This document shows positions 9,366-17,650 of a DNA stretch of 64,000 nt, one piece after another. Below the pieces are notes generated by a model. That model ran no database searches and had not been told where the DNA came from. It saw only the letters and a list, made by a program, of their open reading frames with translations. The stretch comes from Lishizhenia tianjinensis (GTDB taxonomy: Bacteria; Bacteroidota; Bacteroidia; Flavobacteriales_D; Crocinitomicaceae), in NCBI RefSeq assembly GCF_900116425.1, contig NZ_FPAS01000002.1, positions 204,537-268,536 of the forward strand, given 5' to 3'. The position numbers and the translations under genes are program-made. The stretch's first letter is position 1; each line of letters opens with the position of its first letter.

Positions 9366-9460
9366 AGTAGTTAATTAAGAATTAAGAGTTAAGAATTAAG
9401 AATTACGAGTTATTGGGGGTGATTTTGAATTTTGAACCTTAAATTTTGAATTCACCCCCG
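9366..9460. repeat. AT-rich heptamer-like repeats and long hairpin
   Basis: 9371-9410 is a run of AATTAAG-type units, a simple repeat common in Bacteroidota intergenic DNA. Immediately after, gggggtga (9415-9422) pairs with tcaccccc (9452-9459), enclosing TTTTGAA/TTAAAAT-like palindromic AT-rich sequence. No gene. Confidence 0.6.
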
Positions 9461-9620
9461 CCGCAGGTAGAAATGGCAGCGCCGCGGGCTTGGCATTTAG
9501 TGCAGCTTGCTGAAGGGGTACGACCAGCGGAAGTGGACCTGAAGTTTAGCAGCACTTAAGGCAAAGCCTGGGGACTATAATGGATGACTGCAAATGGCGG
9601 CCAAACACAGAATTAGTTAA
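9460..9620. repeat. Mosaic intergenic repeat, copy B
   Basis: GC-richer than its surroundings. Modules shared with other sites: GGTAGAAATGGCA (9466-9478, reverse complement at 47064-47076), the 20-mer at 9516-9535 (exact reverse complement at 7171-7190), CACTTAAG (9553-9560 region) and TATAATGGATGAC (9576-9588, reverse complement at 47019-47031). Module order is the same in the copies I can compare. No open reading frame of note. Confidence 0.65.
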
Positions 9621-9728
9621 GAATTAAGAGTGTGAGCGATGAGTTGTGATCGGCGTCACGAGGGCCCAGTGCGGTGGATGAAAGTTAAGCACCAAAATCG
9701 CAAAGTTTTATAGCACACCTTGTTAAAT

Positions 9729-9758
9729 TTGAAAGTTGCATTTCTTCCTGTACTTTTA
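9729..9758 (+). promoter_or_regulatory. Promoter of the T9SS-sorted serine hydrolase
   Basis: TTG (9729-9731), exactly 19 nt, then TACTTTTA (9751-9758), seven of eight matches to TAnnTTTG. It lies between the alternative TTG codon at 9720 and the ATG at 9777, which supports the ATG as the real start. Confidence 0.55.
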
Positions 9759-9776
9759 AGTACCAATTCAAACGTC

Positions 9777-11072
9777 ATGAAAAAGCTTGTATTTCTTTTG
9801 ATGCTCCTTCCTTTTTTGGGAGCTGCGCAAATTTATTTTCCACCTTCAACCTCTAACCAATGGGATACGCTGGGTGTGGATGAGTTGGGTTGGTGTGATA
9901 ATTATGTAGATTCTTTGTACGATTATTTGTCGGATAACAACACCAAAGCCTTTATCCTAATGAAGGATGGAAAGATCGTTTTGGAGCAGTATTTTGATGG
10001 ATTTCAGTCAGATGATTTTTGGTATTGGGCTTCGGCAGGGAAAACTTTGACGGCCTTTTCAATAGGTTTGGCGCAGCAGCAAGGTGCTTTGAATATTAAC
10101 GATACCACTTCTGATTATTTAGGATCGGGATGGACTTCTTTAACAACTGCCCAAGAAGAAAAAATTACCATTAAACATCAACTATCTATGACTTCTGGAT
10201 TAGATGATATTTCTGAATTTGAATGTACAGCAGACAGTTGTTTGACTTATTTGGCCGATGCTGGAACGCGTTGGGCCTATCATAACGCACCCTATACTTT
10301 ATTGACGGATGTTTTGGAGCAAGCCACGGGGCAAATTCCCAACTTTTTTGTGGCTCAGCACATTAAAAATCCAACGGGTATGGATGGGGTTTATATTAAT
10401 CAAGGGTTTAATAAGGTTTATACCAGCACACCGCGTAGTATGGCGCGTTTTTCATTATTGATGTTGAACAATGGAAATTGGGATGGAACACCAATTATGA
10501 CCGACGCTAATTACTTTTCGGAAATGGTCAATAGTTCACAGAATTTGAATGAGGCCTATGGTTATTTGTGGTGGTTGAACGGGAAGAATTCTTTTATGTT
10601 ACCGAGTACTCAAGTTGTATTGCCGGGTAAATTATTTCCCAATGCACCCGATGAAACTTATGCCGCTTTGGGTAAGAATGGTCAGTTTATCAATGTGTTA
10701 CCTTCTCAAGGAATTACATGGATACGCATGGGGAATGCACCGAGCAATTTGTTTGTTCCTTATTTGATGAACGATGAGATCTGGCAACGGTTGAATGGGC
10801 TGATGTGTACAACAAATGCGGTGGATAAGGTGGACCCAATGGATATAAGCTTGTACCCGAATCCTGCACAGGATGTTTTACATGTAGAATTTGAAAAAGG
10901 TAGGTCTGGAAATTACCGTGTACTGGATGTGATGGGTAGAGAGGTCTTAAAGGGACGCTTTGAAAATGAGCTAAAAGTAAGCGTTGATGTGGCAGGATTG
11001 GAAAAGGGTGTTTATCGTTTGTTAGTGGAGCGTGAAGGGAGTGTTGAGGTGAAGGTTTGGGTGAAGGAGTGA
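9777..11072 (+). CDS. Secreted serine hydrolase (class C beta-lactamase fold) with T9SS type A domain
   Basis: A 431-residue exported hydrolase of the beta-lactamase/penicillin-binding superfamily (esterase, peptidase or beta-lactamase-like). A signal peptide covers about residues 1-18. The catalytic SxxK is S86-A-G-K89 and the second motif Y168-H-N170. From about residue 350 a T9SS type A sorting domain begins (SLYPNPAQDVLHVEF ... GLEKGVYRLLVE), so the protein is probably exported across the outer membrane and surface-anchored. An upstream in-frame TTG at 9720 would add 19 residues, but the promoter lies inside that stretch. The natural substrate is unknown; resistance should not be assumed. 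Confidence 0.85.
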   Translation: MKKLVFLLMLLPFLGAAQIYFPPSTSNQWDTLGVDELGWCDNYVDSLYDYLSDNNTKAFILMKDGKIVLEQYFDGFQSDDFWYWASAGKTLTAFSIGLAQQQGALNINDTTSDYLGSGWTSLTTAQEEKITIKHQLSMTSGLDDISEFECTADSCLTYLADAGTRWAYHNAPYTLLTDVLEQATGQIPNFFVAQHIKNPTGMDGVYINQGFNKVYTSTPRSMARFSLLMLNNGNWDGTPIMTDANYFSEMVNSSQNLNEAYGYLWWLNGKNSFMLPSTQVVLPGKLFPNAPDETYAALGKNGQFINVLPSQGITWIRMGNAPSNLFVPYLMNDEIWQRLNGLMCTTNAVDKVDPMDISLYPNPAQDVLHVEFEKGRSGNYRVLDVMGREVLKGRFENELKVSVDVAGLEKGVYRLLVEREGSVEVKVWVKE

Positions 11073-11096
11073 GTGTGTTTTTTTGTATATTATTTT

Positions 11097-11313
11097 GATT
11101 AGTCGCATAATTGCCAAAGCCTGAAGCCCTTGATTTTACTACTTTTCAAGATGTATTCGAATTTAATTTTGTTGATTAATAGCATGAAAAAAGGGTTAAT
11201 ACTACGATTTTGTAGTATTCACCCTTTTCATTTTCTTTAAATATTTCTGTTGATTAGTTCGCTAAGTCTAGTAAACACTAGCATTTGTACTTTTGGCAAA
11301 CATGCGACTAATC
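11097..11313. mobile_element. MITE-like inverted-repeat element, copy 1 (217 bp)
   Basis: Ends are inverted repeats: 11097-11117 (GATTAGTCGCATAATTGCCAA) against the reverse complement of 11293-11313, 19 of 21 matching. A 17-pair hairpin with one mismatch (11190-11206 / 11213-11229, loop GATTTT) sits almost exactly at its centre and could act as a two-way terminator. It fills the gap between two convergent genes. No reading frame and no clear target-site duplication seen. A second element with the same ends and nearly the same length lies at 25755-25972. Confidence 0.6.
11190..11229. terminator. Strong central hairpin, possible bidirectional terminator
   Basis: AAAAGGGT-x-AATACTAC / GTAGTATT-x-ACCCTTTT, 17-pair stem with one mismatch and a six-base loop, flanked by A-rich sequence on the left and T-rich sequence on the right. 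It lies between the convergent serine hydrolase and VOC genes and could end both transcripts. Confidence 0.6.
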
Positions 11314-11324
11314 AGGGAAATCTT

Positions 11325-12248
11325 CTATTTTTTCATCCCCGAAAAATCCGTCGTCAAAAAGAAAATATTCCCCGCCGGATCGGTAAACATATAATTCCCT
11401 GGCAATACTTGTCCGCCAAATTCCAAAGCTTCAACAGCGTAGTTATTTGCTCTCATCTCGGCTGCCAAAGAATCATTTTCGTTGATTCCATGTCCAGAGT
11501 ATGTAAACAACTCTCCGTGCCACATACCTTTGGTTTCGTGTAAACCTAGGGTAAGTTGACCGTCATATCCAATTGTATATCTGTATGGAACTCCTTCTTC
11601 GTGTATACCTTGACTCTCAAATCCAAGAGCCGTGTAATAGGCCAAACTACTGTCAACATTTTCTACCGCAAGTGCGTACTCTTGAAAAATTCCTGCTTTA
11701 GGGTTCGGGAAGTCAAACTTTTTATTTGGATTGAAAACAATATCAGCAACCTGAACATCTTCTTTTGGTGCTCGAGGGTGGTTAATTACAACATATCCTA
11801 AAGAATCTGGAGCGAAATATACCTTGAACCAAGGATCCCCATTCTCTGCCGTGAACTCCATTTGTGGATCTATATTTATTGCTTTAAGCGTTTTGTAAAC
11901 GTTTACTGCGTCTTCTGAGTGGTAAGCTGGTCCCATATAATTCATGGTATCTTCATTGATGGATATGCTCATACTTCCATCATACATCGCTGTCCATTTC
12001 CAAGGGGTAGAACTTGAATCTTCGATTTGCCAACCCAGTGTTTCGTAAAATTTTATGGTTTCCTCATACTTTTGAGTTCCTATCATTATTTTAACCGATT
12101 CTCCTAAGAGTGGAGTGATTTCTGCTGCTGTGGTATCAACGGCCATGGTGTCAACTACGGGCACTTCTGGTGTTGATTTGACCTCTTCAGATTTGCACGA
12201 GCAAAGCGCCAAAACAGCACAGCTTATTGTAAAAAATATCTTTTTCAT
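11325..12248 (-). CDS. VOC-domain lipoprotein
   Basis: A 307-residue lipoprotein with two vicinal-oxygen-chelate (glyoxalase/bleomycin-resistance fold) modules: one from about residue 45 (VKIMIGTQKYEETIKFYETLGW) and one from about residue 190 (YALAVENVDSSLAYYTALGF). The signal peptide ends in LCSC with lipidated C18. VOC proteins include metal-dependent lyases and dioxygenases, but the metal ligands cannot be assigned safely here. The start at 12248 (MKKIFF) is preferred over an in-frame codon nine residues upstream because it begins the signal peptide. Upstream, TACCTTTA with a cTTT box 19 nt before it resembles a promoter. Confidence 0.78.
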   Translation of the reverse strand: MKKIFFTISCAVLALCSCKSEEVKSTPEVPVVDTMAVDTTAAEITPLLGESVKIMIGTQKYEETIKFYETLGWQIEDSSSTPWKWTAMYDGSMSISINEDTMNYMGPAYHSEDAVNVYKTLKAINIDPQMEFTAENGDPWFKVYFAPDSLGYVVINHPRAPKEDVQVADIVFNPNKKFDFPNPKAGIFQEYALAVENVDSSLAYYTALGFESQGIHEEGVPYRYTIGYDGQLTLGLHETKGMWHGELFTYSGHGINENDSLAAEMRANNYAVEALEFGGQVLPGNYMFTDPAGNIFFLTTDFSGMKK

Positions 12249-12312
12249 ACTATAGTGTTTGAGGTAAAGGTACACCTATTTTTAGAGCTGTAAAGAGGTG
12301 GTGTAGAATTTT

Positions 12313-13047
12313 CTAACGCGTTAGGGCAACGTAGTCTTTTAATACCTTTTTCAGAAAGGTCATTTTCTTTTTAGGAACTTCATCCAATTGAAGTTTAAGC
12401 GCAAGCTCATTCACCAAATCTATAGCAATTTCTCGCGTAGCTGGATTGTTGTATTCCTCAACGCGTTGAATTACCTTTTTGATGAACATCATATCCTCAT
12501 CTGTAAATTGCTCTACTTCTGGATACTGAATTTTTGTCTTTTCTTTGTTGAGGTTGAGTACTTGACTAAGGGTGTAGTCGTAAGTATGGTTAAGTTTCAC
12601 TACTATCGTATTGGCCATCATGTCTGCCAAACGTTGCGAACGTTTAGAAATTAGTATCACAACCGCTTCAACAGGTAGAAGAGCAAAGGCCAAACCTTTG
12701 AAGAGCCAACGCAAGAAGTATTCGTTCAAAGTGGCATTGTCTCCATTAATTTTCATTACACGTATACCCAAGGCTTTTTTACCTATGGTCTGTCCTTTGG
12801 TGATGTACTCCAGCATTGGAGAGTAGAAAAAAGCAGGTAGGGTAAGAATAAAATAGAGGACGGTGTAGATGTAAAACTCATCGTTTCTGAGCGATAACCC
12901 TGAGTTACTCATGACAATGTTTACGATAAGCATGTAAAACCCGAGAATAACTAAATCCAAAAGGTAGGCGGTGAAACGCTGACCTAGTGCGGCAAGTTCA
13001 AAGGTGATTTGAACGTTTTGTGCGGTTTTAATGGAAATGGTTTTCAT
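12313..13047 (-). CDS. RDD family membrane protein
   Basis: A 244-residue membrane protein with an RDD domain in the first 160 residues (LGQRFTAYLLDLVILGFYM near the N-terminus and GKKALGIRVMKINGD around residue 90), about three helices, and a soluble C-terminal tail. RDD proteins have been linked to ion transport or osmotic phenotypes, but no general function is known. It is divergent from the SpoIIM/MoxR operon, an arrangement I recall from other Bacteroidota, which suggests a shared role. Its promoter, TTG (complement of 13079-13081), 17 nt, TATATTAG (complement of 13054-13061), ends only 6 nt before the ATG. Confidence 0.85.
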   Translation of the reverse strand: MKTISIKTAQNVQITFELAALGQRFTAYLLDLVILGFYMLIVNIVMSNSGLSLRNDEFYIYTVLYFILTLPAFFYSPMLEYITKGQTIGKKALGIRVMKINGDNATLNEYFLRWLFKGLAFALLPVEAVVILISKRSQRLADMMANTIVVKLNHTYDYTLSQVLNLNKEKTKIQYPEVEQFTDEDMMFIKKVIQRVEEYNNPATREIAIDLVNELALKLQLDEVPKKKMTFLKKVLKDYVALTR

Positions 13048-13148
13048 GTGTTGCTAATATAATTGAAATTGCCGAAATCAAGTCCCCGGTTAAATTTTTC
13101 ATCAAACTTTCTTCTAGACACAGAACAGGGAAATATTCTTTCTTTTAC

Positions 13149-13178
13149 TTGATAGCTTAATTCTATATATTATTTTAG
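13149..13178 (+). promoter_or_regulatory. Promoter of the SpoIIM-MoxR-DUF58 operon
   Basis: TTG (13149-13151), exactly 19 nt, TATTTTAG (13171-13178), seven of eight matches to TAnnTTTG; start codon about 40 nt downstream. It is divergent from the RDD promoter about 90 bp away. Confidence 0.55.
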
Positions 13179-13217
13179 CTAGCCTGATGTAAGAAACCTT
13201 ACCCAGTATACTACAGA

Positions 13218-15128
13218 ATGAAAGAAACTGCCTTCATAAATAAAAACAAAGAGAAGTGGAAACGCTTTGAAAAGCTTAGCAAAGGAAACAATACGGATCC
13301 GGAGGAGCTCGGTGAATTATTTACGGAGGTAAACGAAGACCTAAGTTATGCTCAAACTTTTTACGAGCGTAGAACCGTTCGAGCATATTTAAATCAGGCC
13401 GCGCAAGGGGTTTATGGTCGACTCTATAAACAGAAAGGAGATTCTTTAAAGAAATATTGGAAAACGTGGTCGGTTGTGATTCCCTTGGAGTTGTATAAAT
13501 CGCGCAAAAACCTACTTTTTGCCTTGATCATGTTTATGCTTTGGGTAGTGATAGGTGCTGTAACCACACATTTCTTTCCCGATTTTGTAGACATGGCTGC
13601 AGGAAGAGGAATGATAGCCCGTGGAGAGCGCTTCATAGCCCAAGATGATCCCTTTGGATTCTACGGGGATTCTGAGAGTATAGACATGTTTTTTATGATA
13701 ACCCTCAACAATATCAAGGTAGCCTTTTTATGTTTTTTAGGGGGAATATTGTTTTCTTTTGGAACCCATTACTTAGTATTTAAGAATGGTATGATGCTGG
13801 GCTCTTTTCAGTATTTCTATGTGTTGAAAGGCTTAGGTTTATCTTCATTTTTAGCTATATGGATACATGGAGCCTTTGAAATTAGTGCCATCGTGGTAGC
13901 TGCAGGAGCAGGTTTTACCTTGGGACATAGTTTACTCTTTCCCGGTTCTTATTCGCGTTTACAATCTTTTCAATTAGGAGCAAAGAGGTCTATGCGCATC
14001 ATGATAGCCTTGGTTCCTGTTTTTATCATTGCAGGTTTCTTAGAAAGTTTTGTTACGCGTAATTATGCTAGTTTACCCGATTGGTCAAAATGGTGCATCA
14101 TTATTTTTTCTTTTGCGCTAATGCTGATTTATTTTGTGATTTATCCGCAGTATTTAGCCAGAAAGTATCCTGAACTTTTAGTAGAAAATGAAAGTGTAAA
14201 TCAAATCCCATCGCACAAAGTAAGCTTGTTCAAGATAAGAAGTTTTACAGATGTTATTTCCGATAGCTTTCAATTGTATAGACAGAAGTTCTATGTCTTT
14301 ATGAAGATCAACTTAAATCTAACTTTCCCGATGATGTTGGTCCTTACCGTCTTTCAATTTTATACACATAGCTATGATTTTGGTTTCGAATACCCAGAGG
14401 CATGGATCAATTTATTTAGTATACTTTTCGGAAACCCTTATGGCGAAACTTTTTTAGGAACGGATTTTATAGCCTTGTTTGCGTGGGTTTTACCTTTCAC
14501 CACCTTGGCCTCTGCGGTTCTTTTTGCTTTGGTAGATGAGGAGCCAAAGTTTTCTTGGAAATCTTATTTCAACTACCTTAAAAAACAAGGGTTTAAAATC
14601 TTTGTTGGTGCTTGCATCATTTACGCTTGTATTGTGCTTTTGCCGAGTTATCTGATCTGGATGGGGATTTTTATCTATCCTTTCTTCTTTAATATGATGT
14701 CTTTAGGAGTGAATGAAGACAAAGGTTTGGGACTTGTGAAGTACCTCAAGTTTGGAGCGAAATCATGGGTGTTTAATTTTGTTTTAATCCTCTTTCTCAT
14801 CGCCATGGTTGCCTTATTTGCCCAACCTATAGCCTTTATTATATCGAGTGCTAGTTCAGGTGAAGTTCCCGATTTGTTAGATGTGTTTACAGATTTTATA
14901 CGCATGATTTTAACAGAGGAAACGGCTTATACGATAGAGGTGGTAAATGCCATCCGTATATTGGTTTACCTCCTCTTCATTTTATTTGTTTTCCCACTGG
15001 TAATTATTGCTTCTGCTTTATCGAGTTATAAAGCCATAGAAGAAGTTGAAGCACCGGCTTTACGTAAAGAATTCGAAAACTTTGGTAAAAGAAGTAGAAC
15101 TACAGAAACGAAAGGAGATTATGAGTAA
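13218..15128 (+). CDS. SpoIIM-family membrane protein with extra C-terminal membrane domain
   Basis: 636 residues. The first ~330 resemble stage II sporulation protein M family membrane proteins (soluble N-terminus, then helices from about residue 95, with the GGILFSFGTHYLVFKNGMMLG region and IWIHGAFEISAIVVAAGAG). The second half (about 345-620) is a further hydrophobic domain with six or so helices beginning after YRQKFYVFMKINLN; I cannot name its family with confidence. SpoIIM relatives in non-sporulating bacteria are usually about half this length, so this looks like a fusion. It overlaps the next gene by 8 nt (ATGAGTAA), so translation is probably coupled. Function in this setting unknown. 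Confidence 0.78.
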   Translation: MKETAFINKNKEKWKRFEKLSKGNNTDPEELGELFTEVNEDLSYAQTFYERRTVRAYLNQAAQGVYGRLYKQKGDSLKKYWKTWSVVIPLELYKSRKNLLFALIMFMLWVVIGAVTTHFFPDFVDMAAGRGMIARGERFIAQDDPFGFYGDSESIDMFFMITLNNIKVAFLCFLGGILFSFGTHYLVFKNGMMLGSFQYFYVLKGLGLSSFLAIWIHGAFEISAIVVAAGAGFTLGHSLLFPGSYSRLQSFQLGAKRSMRIMIALVPVFIIAGFLESFVTRNYASLPDWSKWCIIIFSFALMLIYFVIYPQYLARKYPELLVENESVNQIPSHKVSLFKIRSFTDVISDSFQLYRQKFYVFMKINLNLTFPMMLVLTVFQFYTHSYDFGFEYPEAWINLFSILFGNPYGETFLGTDFIALFAWVLPFTTLASAVLFALVDEEPKFSWKSYFNYLKKQGFKIFVGACIIYACIVLLPSYLIWMGIFIYPFFFNMMSLGVNEDKGLGLVKYLKFGAKSWVFNFVLILFLIAMVALFAQPIAFIISSASSGEVPDLLDVFTDFIRMILTEETAYTIEVVNAIRILVYLLFILFVFPLVIIASALSSYKAIEEVEAPALRKEFENFGKRSRTTETKGDYE

Positions 15129-15990
15129 AGTGATTGCTGCCATACTGCTTTTGTTTGCTTTTGCGAGTTGGGGACAAGATGCCGAGCTAGAAAAAGAATG
15201 GAATAAATTACAGAAAGAGCTAGAATACGGTGAGGCACGTCGTAAAAGTGGTCCTTCTTATGAAAGAATTTACCCCAATAAAATAGAAGATTACGTTGAT
15301 GATGAAGAGGGGGAAGGCTACACCACACCGGCAGAAAATGCCAATGATGAGGAAATAATTGAAAATAGAAATAGTCAATTTGGTCCGTACACTGGAGATG
15401 GTGGGATTAAAAAGAATAACAGAGAGTCAGTTATCAAACAGGCGCCCACCTATGAACCAGATATACCCGACCTACCGGAGGTGGAACCTTTGGATGTAGA
15501 TCCTCCCAAGCGTTGGGAAATTTCTGAGAACATTTGGCAAGTAATTTTAATAATTCTTCTACTGATAATCGTAGTTGCATTGCTTTATTATTTCCTCATT
15601 CGCAACGTCAACACAGAAGGTGAAAGGCAGTACGTTGTGCCTGATTTAGAAGAATGGAACCCGGAAGAAGTGAGTAAGTCGGAGTTGGAAATACTTCTTG
15701 AAAAGGCTTTGGAAAAGGAGGATTACAGGCAGTGTGTGCGCGTGTATTACACTTTTATTCTGCAATCACTCATCAAAAAAGGATGGATCAAGTACAAACA
15801 AGATAAAACCAATGTACATTATCAAATAGAAATGATGCATAGACCGGTTAATGCAGAATTTTCTAAGGCAGTGCGCTTGTATGAGTTGGTGTGGTACGGA
15901 CATTACGATATCAATGCCCTTATTTACCAAAGTTTAGAACCTGAGTTGAAAGCTCTGTATAAAAAAATAGATGCAAATGAGGGGGAATAG
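15121..15990 (+). CDS. DUF4129 domain protein
   Basis: 289 residues. A signal peptide (about 1-18), an acidic extracytoplasmic region, one membrane helix (about 138-160), and a cytoplasmic C-terminal DUF4129-like domain (about 185-285; ALEKEDYRQCVRVYYTFILQSL then YELVWYGHYDI). DUF4129 is found with transglutaminases and MoxR/DUF58 genes; its function is unknown. I chose the ATG at 15121 rather than one at 15046 because it begins a signal peptide and has AAAGGAG a few bases upstream, one of the few Shine-Dalgarno-like sites here. It overlaps both neighbours. Confidence 0.8.
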   Translation: MSKVIAAILLLFAFASWGQDAELEKEWNKLQKELEYGEARRKSGPSYERIYPNKIEDYVDDEEGEGYTTPAENANDEEIIENRNSQFGPYTGDGGIKKNNRESVIKQAPTYEPDIPDLPEVEPLDVDPPKRWEISENIWQVILIILLLIIVVALLYYFLIRNVNTEGERQYVVPDLEEWNPEEVSKSELEILLEKALEKEDYRQCVRVYYTFILQSLIKKGWIKYKQDKTNVHYQIEMMHRPVNAEFSKAVRLYELVWYGHYDINALIYQSLEPELKALYKKIDANEGE

Positions 15991-17650
15991 ATTGGTAATA
16001 TTAGCGGGGTCGCTTATACTCTTTGTGGTCATTGTAGTTTTAGTGCTCAATGCGCCGGCAAAGGAAGAAGGAGATCAACCCAAGAATAAAGATGCCTATT
16101 TCTCCAATAAATGGGTAGAGAGATACGGTTGGGAGAATTTACACCCCAACGGGTTGTATGTGTTTAATGAATTGGTAAACAAGAGTAAGCAATTTGAAGA
16201 GGTTTACTATGTTAAAAATTACCGTTTACTCGATTCACTTTTGCAAGAAGACAGTGCCGCTTTTGCCTTTATAGGCGATAATTTTTACCTCACCAATGAT
16301 GAGATAAGCGCTTTGATGGCCAGTGTAGGTAGAGGATCGCAGTTGTTTTATTCCTGTGATGTGATGGATTATAACCTTCACGGTCAACTTCTGAGTTTTA
16401 GTGATTATAAATATGTGTACGACAAAGAAGTGGTGCTTCAAAAAGATACCAGCCAAATTCGACTTGCACGTAGGGTAGAAGGGGACACTGTATATTCGAA
16501 GTGGAATGTGTTTGACACTACTAATTTCTTTGGTTTTACTTCTCAATTAAGTTTAAAAGGTTATCCTTTTAGCATAGAAATGAATTACGGGGTAGGGAAA
16601 ATATTTGGTCACCTCAACCCTGAATCCTTTTTCAATTACCAATTAAAAACAGCAGAAGGATTTAAACACTACCAAGCTACTTTCGGGAAAATGAAGGCCA
16701 AAAAACTTTATTTCTTAGAATTTGCCAATTACGATCCGGAGATAGAGCCTGACAGAAACAGCGAGGAAGAAAATGAATCTTTGTTTAAACCTCTGTTGAA
16801 ATACCCGAGTTTTAAATGGGCCTTGTTTACCTTCATTATAGGTTTTATCGCTTTCATGCTGTTTAGAAGCAAAAGAGAACGACCTATCATTAGAATTCGA
16901 GATGAAAAACAGCTTTCTACACTAAGCTATGTAGATACGATAGCAGGAATTTACTTTGATAGAAAACAGCCCGAAGATGCCTACAAAATGATGAAGGCCA
17001 ATTTCTATGTGAATGTGCAGAAATACTTTTACCTCGATTTAAAAAATGAGAAGGAAAAGGGGAATGTTTTGTTAAGCGAAAAAGCAAATATGCCCTTGGC
17101 GGAGGTGGATTATCTGCTTTCATTGGTTGAAAGTAAAAAGGAAATTAGTTTTCAGGATTTAGAAACCCTGAACAATGAATTGCGCAAGTTCTATTTACAA
17201 TCGGAAATATGGAAGGAAGAAGAGCAGGCTAAAATTGAGGAAAGTTATCACACCTTAAACCGAGGTTTATTTACGCCTTCCTTGCTCATGGTATTTGGTG
17301 CGCTAGATATCGCTGCCTCTTTCATGTTATTAACTTATTCTGTGGGTGGAGGTATTTTATTGTGGCCAACCGCTATCATGAGTTTTGTTTGGGCCAACCG
17401 TATGTTAACCCGACCAATTATGCGATACAATGCCTTTGAAATTATACTTTATCCGCTCTTTGGTAAGGAAGTGAAATTGAAGATGGAAGATGTTTACCAA
17501 GCCAAAAATACAGGTAAAGGTTTGGTGCTAAAGGTTATCGATCAAGAAGATGTGGAAGTAAGTTTATTGCATTTAGATAAAAGAAATATTAAGCTTTTGG
17601 AAAGCCTGGTTTTCCAAATAAACAACAAAGGAAATGATAGAAGAAAATAA
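15971..17650 (+). CDS. DUF4350 domain membrane protein
   Basis: 559 residues. N-terminal membrane anchor (about 5-25), an extracytoplasmic region resembling DUF4350 (about 35-270; LHPNGLYVFNELVN, then LLDSLLQEDSAAFAFIGDNFYL), a helix near 280-298, a cytoplasmic stretch and two further hydrophobic segments around 435-475. DUF4350 proteins accompany MoxR and DUF58 genes. It overlaps the DUF4129 gene by 20 nt; an alternative ATG at 15977 would shorten it by two residues. Its own end overlaps the MoxR start by 17 nt. Function unknown. Confidence 0.78.
   Translation: MQMRGNRLVILAGSLILFVVIVVLVLNAPAKEEGDQPKNKDAYFSNKWVERYGWENLHPNGLYVFNELVNKSKQFEEVYYVKNYRLLDSLLQEDSAAFAFIGDNFYLTNDEISALMASVGRGSQLFYSCDVMDYNLHGQLLSFSDYKYVYDKEVVLQKDTSQIRLARRVEGDTVYSKWNVFDTTNFFGFTSQLSLKGYPFSIEMNYGVGKIFGHLNPESFFNYQLKTAEGFKHYQATFGKMKAKKLYFLEFANYDPEIEPDRNSEEENESLFKPLLKYPSFKWALFTFIIGFIAFMLFRSKRERPIIRIRDEKQLSTLSYVDTIAGIYFDRKQPEDAYKMMKANFYVNVQKYFYLDLKNEKEKGNVLLSEKANMPLAEVDYLLSLVESKKEISFQDLETLNNELRKFYLQSEIWKEEEQAKIEESYHTLNRGLFTPSLLMVFGALDIAASFMLLTYSVGGGILLWPTAIMSFVWANRMLTRPIMRYNAFEIILYPLFGKEVKLKMEDVYQAKNTGKGLVLKVIDQEDVEVSLLHLDKRNIKLLESLVFQINNKGNDRRK

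Noticed and set aside
9371-9410. AATTAAG-type tandem units resembling a short CRISPR or minisatellite
   Set aside because: Units are degenerate, 6-8 nt long and without spacers; the same AT-rich pattern is common in Bacteroidota intergenic DNA.
9720-9776. TTG-initiated extension of the serine hydrolase
   Set aside because: It would place residues before the signal peptide and overlaps the promoter.
9777-11072. Serine hydrolase as an antibiotic-resistance beta-lactamase
   Set aside because: The SxxK/YxN fold is shared with esterases and peptidases and the T9SS domain points to a surface hydrolase; no resistance context.
11250-11801. Rightward frames opposite the VOC gene and over the right end of the inverted-repeat element
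   Set aside because: No promoter or family resemblance; the VOC protein on the other strand has clear domains and a signal peptide.
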